This document shows, piece by piece, positions 46,701-53,781 of a DNA stretch of 64,000 nucleotides (its first letter is position 1; each line of letters begins with the position of its first letter). The position numbers and the translations under genes are program-made. The notes under the pieces are model-generated. The model worked only from the letters and a program-made list of their open reading frames with translations, was not told where the DNA came from and ran no database searches. Source of the stretch: Cepaea nemoralis (Eukaryota > Mollusca > Gastropoda > Stylommatophora > Helicidae); NCBI GenBank assembly GCA_014155875.1, contig JACEFZ010004192.1:310001-374000 (forward strand), in the 5' to 3' direction.

Positions 46701-49700
46701 GATAAACATAACATAAGTACTGCATCCATTAATCTGAATCACATGAAACAAAGGTTTGGTAACAACAAGGCAGATAAGCATACACAAGTATTACATTCAT
46801 TAAATACAATCAAAAGGTAACATGTCATTCATTCACAATTTAAACTAAATAAAAGTTAAAAATCACAAAATATATAAATAATTGAAAAACACAAATGCAT
46901 TCATTAATGTGAACAACACACTGTAGCCGACATATTAAAACACAGACATAATTCTACACAGGCAGATAAACAGAGTCTTCATTCATCTAATGCTTGTTTT
47001 GTTTTTGGTGTAATTTCTGCGTGCTTGTTTACAGCAGAGCTGCAATGTTTGTGCCTTTTAGCCGAGATATATGACTTCTTCCCAGCATTTGATCACAAAC
47101 TTAGCCTTTCCATGTAATTTCGTTAGACATTCCTCAGTCACACTCACATTTCACGTACAACACAGAAATGTAACATTAAGTAATGTGCATGCAATATATT
47201 AAATTACAAATGTTTGCAAGTAGTGTTTTTCACCAGATGTGCAGGTACTATTCTTTATGAGTGTCTCTGTGCAGATTTTTCTCTTCTCGCTCTCTCTATG
47301 TGTGCTCATGTGTGTGTGGTACCTATATTTGCATGTGTATAAATATCTGTGTGTGTGTGTGTGTGCACACATGCACGAGTGTGTGCATGTGCATGAGTGT
47401 ATGTGGGGGAGAAGGAAGGCGGAAACCGTGTATTTGCAAATGTTGAAATATCAATATACAAATAAATAACAAAACAATGCCTCAATTACAACCTAATTAA
47501 GATGGGTACACTCTTTCATACACACCCACAAGGGAAGAGAGCAGATACAAACATACTTTTCTGACAGATAATATTTTACATTTTAAAAAATATTTTAAAA
47601 AAACCAAACAAACAAACAAACAAACAAACAAAACAAAAACCAAAAATGAATGCTGATATGCAACACTGGTGTCTGCCAATTACCTCAACAACAGAGAGAA
47701 ATTCATACTGATGTGATTACCTGCAATATAATAGCAAAAAATACACAACACCAAACACTTACAGACATCACTCGCAATGGTACGCTTCTGACCATAAAAA
47801 TAGGCCTATCGTTCCATATATATTTAGATCAGAGGCTCCGAAATAGTGCAGACTGGAGTAGCTGAAAAAATTAAGGCTTCCTCCTCCTCCTTTGTATTCT
47901 TCCTCATCTTTTTCTACCTTTTCTCTACTTCTTTCTAAAAGACGTGAGATTACACAGAGGTTATGCAGTCTCTTCACTCAGAGATCAGCATACCTGACTG
48001 AGGCAAACATTTGTGGGAGGGTGGCTTTCTTTAGACATATGGTAAACAGGCATGCATGCTCCATTCCATGGTGAGATGCTATCTGCGTAGCACTAGTCTT
48101 CTGTTGGCAATTCATTTCACACATGCTGCAACTTCACTTTAGCCCCACTATCAACCTTTGTTGTGTTGTTATTATATAGTGGTGCTTGTGCTTCTGACCT
48201 TTGGCCCCAGTGCCAGATGGTGGATAGTAATCTCTGCTATCTGTATGAGCTAGACACACAAAGAATTGATGTTCCACAGTCTCATAAGGATTTATGGTAG
48301 TCTGCGAGGCAAAAGGTTACGGTGTGGTGAATCCAGACTACTTCGTTTGGTTCATGAGTGCAATTTTCTGAGACTCCCTGGGGCAGTTGCTGGAGCTATG
48401 GACTTGATGCCTGTGTGATGCTGTGGCAAGCACACACTCGGTGCAAGGGAGACAATCATCTTGCCTTTAAAACCCCTTTTTAAGGGTATTTTACAGCAGA
48501 CACTCCAGGGTGGGCGCAACAGGAGTCTTTGCAAGTGTATGTTAAGTGATATGTGTTGGGCTCAAAGTCTTCTCTGAGTGTTCTGGTCTTCCTTGTTAGA
48601 TGGTTTATGTTGTCTTCAGGGTCATGACTGGGCACATATCTGTATACTTCCCTCCAGGTGTCTCGAGTCGTCCATCTATTTAACAAAGCTTCAAATGAAA
48701 CCTATATGCTTTTTTTGGTGTGTGGGTGTGGGAATATATTCTGAAAAAAGTAAAGAACACATGTATCATTTTCACTGTAGTCACCACTGCATTCAATGTA
48801 AGCCTTCCAGCACCGATAAAATTCTGGATTACAGTAGACAAAATTATCTGGGTCACATGTATAACCCTCTCATGCACCACATGCTGTAACCTCTTCATCA
48901 GACCGAAAAGTTAGAAACTTCCTACCCACTCATACACTTGCTGGACTGACAGGCATGCATCACCATACTGGACCTTCATTGGCACATGAATTTATATAGG
49001 TTTCACCTCTTCCCTGATTAAAATAAATAGGACAACAGAAAAACTTCTCCTCTCTGGTGCATGTTGAAAGCGGCCATCTTTAACTGTCCGTATGAAGTCA
49101 CGTGTTCATCTAGACATTATGATGACAAGTGCTGAACACTCTTCACATCCTTAACAACAATATTGACAGGTACAAGACACTGGCATGGTTATTGTAATTC
49201 TATCACACTTTAAGTTTTGATTTGAAGCCCCCTTGTATTAGCAAACTTGGCTTTGAGATTTTTTATTGTACACCGTTGTTCATGCTCAGATCCCTTCTTG
49301 TTAGCGTGTTTGCGCTGTTATTAACCAGGTATGTCAGAACGACCATGGATCCACTGCATGATCATCCTAGTGTGTGCTGTGGGGACATTGATCTGTTATT
49401 ACCAGGATGTCAGAACAACCAGGGATCCACTGCATGATTATCCTAGTGTTGTGCTGTAGGGGACATCTGATCTGTATTACCAGTTATGACAGAACAACCA
49501 GGGATCCCCGGCATGATCATCTAGTGTGTGCTGTGGGGACATCTGATCTGTTATTACAGGTTATGACAGAACAACCAGGGATCCACTGCATGATATTAGT
49601 GTGGTGCTGTGGGGACATTGATCTGTTATTACCAGGTATAAACAGACAACCAGGGATCACTGTATGATTATCCTAGTGTGTGCTGGGGAATTTGATCTGT

Positions 49701-52700
49701 TATTATACCAGGTATGTCAGAACAACAGGGATCCACTGCAGATCATATACATGTTGTGCGTGGGGACATCTGATCTGTTATACAGGTATGACAGAACGAC
49801 AGGGATCCACTGCATGATCATCCTAGTGTTGTGCTGTGGGGACATTGATCTGTTTATACAGTAACAGAACAACCAAGGATCACTGTATGATTATCTAGTG
49901 TTGTGCTGTGGGGACATCTGATCGTTATTACCAGTATGACAGAACAACCAGGGATCCCCGGCAGATCATCCTAGTGTTGTGCTGTGGGGACATCTGATCT
50001 GTTATTACCAGGTATGACAGAAAACCAGGATTCCCGGCATGATCATCTAGTGTTGTGCTGTGGGACATCTGATCTGCAGTTAGAGCTAACTTCAACTATT
50101 CTACCCACTGTTTTCTAGAGTGTTAACGTCTCTTCATCAACCTTTACTGTCTCATTAGCATGTGCATTGCATGATAAGCGTGGGCGGCGTCATATCACAT
50201 CTCACTCGATCACCAGAGTCGTGATCAGCTCAGTGTTCTTGTCTCGACCATGTCACATGGCCAAGTCATCAGTTATTACTTCTCTGTCTTCCCCTGTTCT
50301 CTCCCCTTGCTCTGCCAGTTGTGTACCAAGTGCTCCAATTGATTTCTCCTCATAATGTAACCAAAAATCAACCGTCTACTACTCTCATTAACGATATGCC
50401 TCACATAAGCTTAGATGATGACCATCCAGCAATTCATTGTGAAGTCCCAAGATATAATACACTTACAACGTACTGAGGTTTGCTAATACATTCTGCTTTC
50501 TGCTATTACCTTTAGCATCAGGATAGGAAAAGGTTGTGAGCAGAGCCTTGTATGACGGCTGCTGCAAATTGTGGTGGTACTTCTTCTACCATTTCAATAA
50601 TTCATCACTTGAGGGGTCTGTGTGTTGCTCTGTCTCTGCGTAGCAAAATGTCAGTGCCGTTTGCACATGTTGTTGGGGAAGTCTTGTATACATCTAGCAA
50701 ACTCTCTGCCTGGCCATATTCAATACATTGATGCTATTTCCCTCCAAATCTGATCTGATAACTTGTCATATGAAGTATCTTTGCAGGCAATCCATCTCTG
50801 CAGGTCAGAATTCTTCTATTATCTCTTGCTCTCAGTCCAGATCTGGTTCAGAGTGAAGATTCTTCTCAATGTGCCGGAGCAAGTTTCTTTATAAATGCGA
50901 TGTGCCTACATAAAACAGTTGCATGTCTATAGCATAAAGGTAATATATTATGTTTATAAAAACACTGCATATGATACTACGTTCTAGGTTATTTTGTACA
51001 TGCAGCACACTTGGTATGGAATCATGATGGTTCGTAACTGTAGATTACGGCAGTGTGTTAACTTAATGGGATTGCTGTTAGTATCAGGGGCATACACAAA
51101 CCAGGATTGCTGTTACTAGAATGATACACACACTAGGCTGCTGTTATTATGAATGATACACACACTAAGATTGCTGTTATAATAAATGATCAACACACTA
51201 AGATTGCTGTTTTATGAATGATAATACACATTACTAAGATTGAGGTATTATGAGTGACACAGCGCACTAGGATTGCATATTAAAGTGAAACACATACTAC
51301 TATATGCATTATATGAGTGATGACACACAAACTAGGATCTGCTATATATGAGGATACACAAACTAGGATTGCTATTATTAAAGTGAAAACACATACTACA
51401 ATTGCTATATTATGAGTGATACACAAACTAGATGCTGTATATGATGTGATACACAAAACTAGTGATTGCTATTATTATGAGTGATACACAAACTCGGATT
51501 GCTATTATACGAGTGATACACAACTAGGATTGCATATTATATGAGTGACACACAAACTAGGATTAGCTATTATATGAGTGATACACAAACTAGGATCGCG
51601 ATTAGTATGAGTGATACACCAACCTAGGATGGCTGTTATAGGAGTGATACACAAACTAAGATTGTCTGTCTTACGAGTGGTGACACAAGTACTACAATTT
51701 CGTTGTTATGAGTGATGTGCAAAACTAGGACTGCTGTATTATGATGATCCACAACTAGGATTGCTGTTAATTTAGCATTGCTGTCATTATGAGTGATGTA
51801 TACACTAACAGCACTGCTACCTTAGAATGCAAGCACAAACTGGGATTACTGTTACTATGTGTGATCAAAAAAACAGAATTGCTTCATGAGCCAAGCCTAC
51901 TAGGATTGCTGTACTTTAGTACCGCTGTCATTTATGAGTACGTGTCATAGATCAGGAAAGTGCACTGGACCTAATGAGCACAACAATAGCAAAAGCACCC
52001 ACTACTAGATACACAACATGGATTTGTACTAGACACCAGGGAATCGAGAGCTACAACAACATGATTGGAGACTAAATCTGCATCACGTAGAGAAACCTAC
52101 CGAAGGTTCTGGCGAGTCCAAGAACACGTCAGTATTGACAGTGCTAGCTGCTCGTCAGTCTTGTTCTCTTCCAGCACTTTGGATCGACTGAAAGCAGTAT
52201 CACAAACCGGACACATCAAAATATGCTTTGTATCTGCTGCTAATCCTCTCGTGCGATACATGAATCTATAATGATATAGAGTAAGATAAACAAAAGAAGC
52301 TTCAGTTCAGCAGGCTTTCTGCAACTTAGCATCGCATTCTTCATTGATCCTGATAAAGATATCAGTTTGAGTTGTGTCTGTTTATAGATATTTATGATAC
52401 TTCCACCTGTTACTCTTTTAGTTCCAGATAGTTGTTACTTCACTCATCAATCTGAAGCACATGTTACTTTAAACTAATATGTTGTATCTACAGGAGTCAC
52501 CTATGGACAGGAGGAGTAAAGAAACAACTGGCAGAGACTGGGTTGATAAGGCAAGGAGTTCAAAAAGCTCATCATATTAGGTCCCAATGGAGCACAGCTG
52601 GTGCTGTGGAAAAAGGGTTATGAATGCAATTCATATCCTGCATTCACTCAGCTGTGGGCAATTTAGAAGCAGACCCCTTGTGCTGGTTTTGATACAATGT

Positions 52701-53750
52701 ATGAGTGCCATCATTCAAAGCAATGGCAACTACTGAAAGTAAAATTGCTGAGAAATCACAGCCAGAAAATGCTCTGGTCGACTGCGACATCCTGTAAAGG
52801 ATATGCAACTAATGGAGCATAGGCCAGCAACCAACTCATGCTAAACCTTCATCATTGGCTTTATTTTGCAACCAATATTTTCTATGGTCTGTGGAAGCCA
52901 GACCCATGCCAACCCTCCTAATGCTGCTTCCTATGACATGCATGGTAGTTTGCAATGTTACTAGTCTTGTTTCCCTGCGGCCCAGTAACACACAGGCAAT
53001 ATAAGAAGTAGCAATAGGATAACACCAGATGGAAGATGCATCACAGAGATAAAGAGTAGAGTAGGACAAGCAAAACTGCAATCATCTCAAAGGAAGCTCA
53101 TTTTATGCATCGGTCCGTGTCATTGACGTTAGTAAAAATAATTCTTGCATGTTACATAGTACCAGTTTTTAACATACGACTGTGACATCTGGATAATTAT
53201 TAGTAAACAGGTGAGAGAGATGTGATTTTATAGAAGTATGCTGAGTATTCATGGACTGCCAAAATTAACAAATCGGGGCATTTTGATGGCGGCTAAGTCG
53301 CAAAGACAACTTATCAATAACATCAGAAGCGGCATTCATTATGGCACATTATGAGAAGACAAACTGGATCATGTTGTGACAACCGAAAGATTTGCAGAAA
53401 GAGAGATAGAGAAGACAGCAAAAGAAATTCTTGACAGTCTTGTGTCATGGCATGGAAGGAGTCAATACTCGAACTATCATGCTGTTGGAGATCACAGTTT
53501 GTGGAGAAGCATGATTGTTCATGCCAGCCGGCAAGGTGCTGATGGTGGTGAACAATACACATTGGTGAGCTGCATTTGGCAAGAGAACAAGGTCTTCTAC
53601 ACACTGTTGTCTAGCTCTCCAGGTCATCTATATATAGCAGTAAAGGTGAAGACCTGGGAGTAACTGTCACGGGGTGACAGGTGTTAGACATATATCTACA
53701 TATATATGTATATATATATATCATAGTATATATATATATATATATCAGAT

Positions 53751-53781
<31 letters not shown>

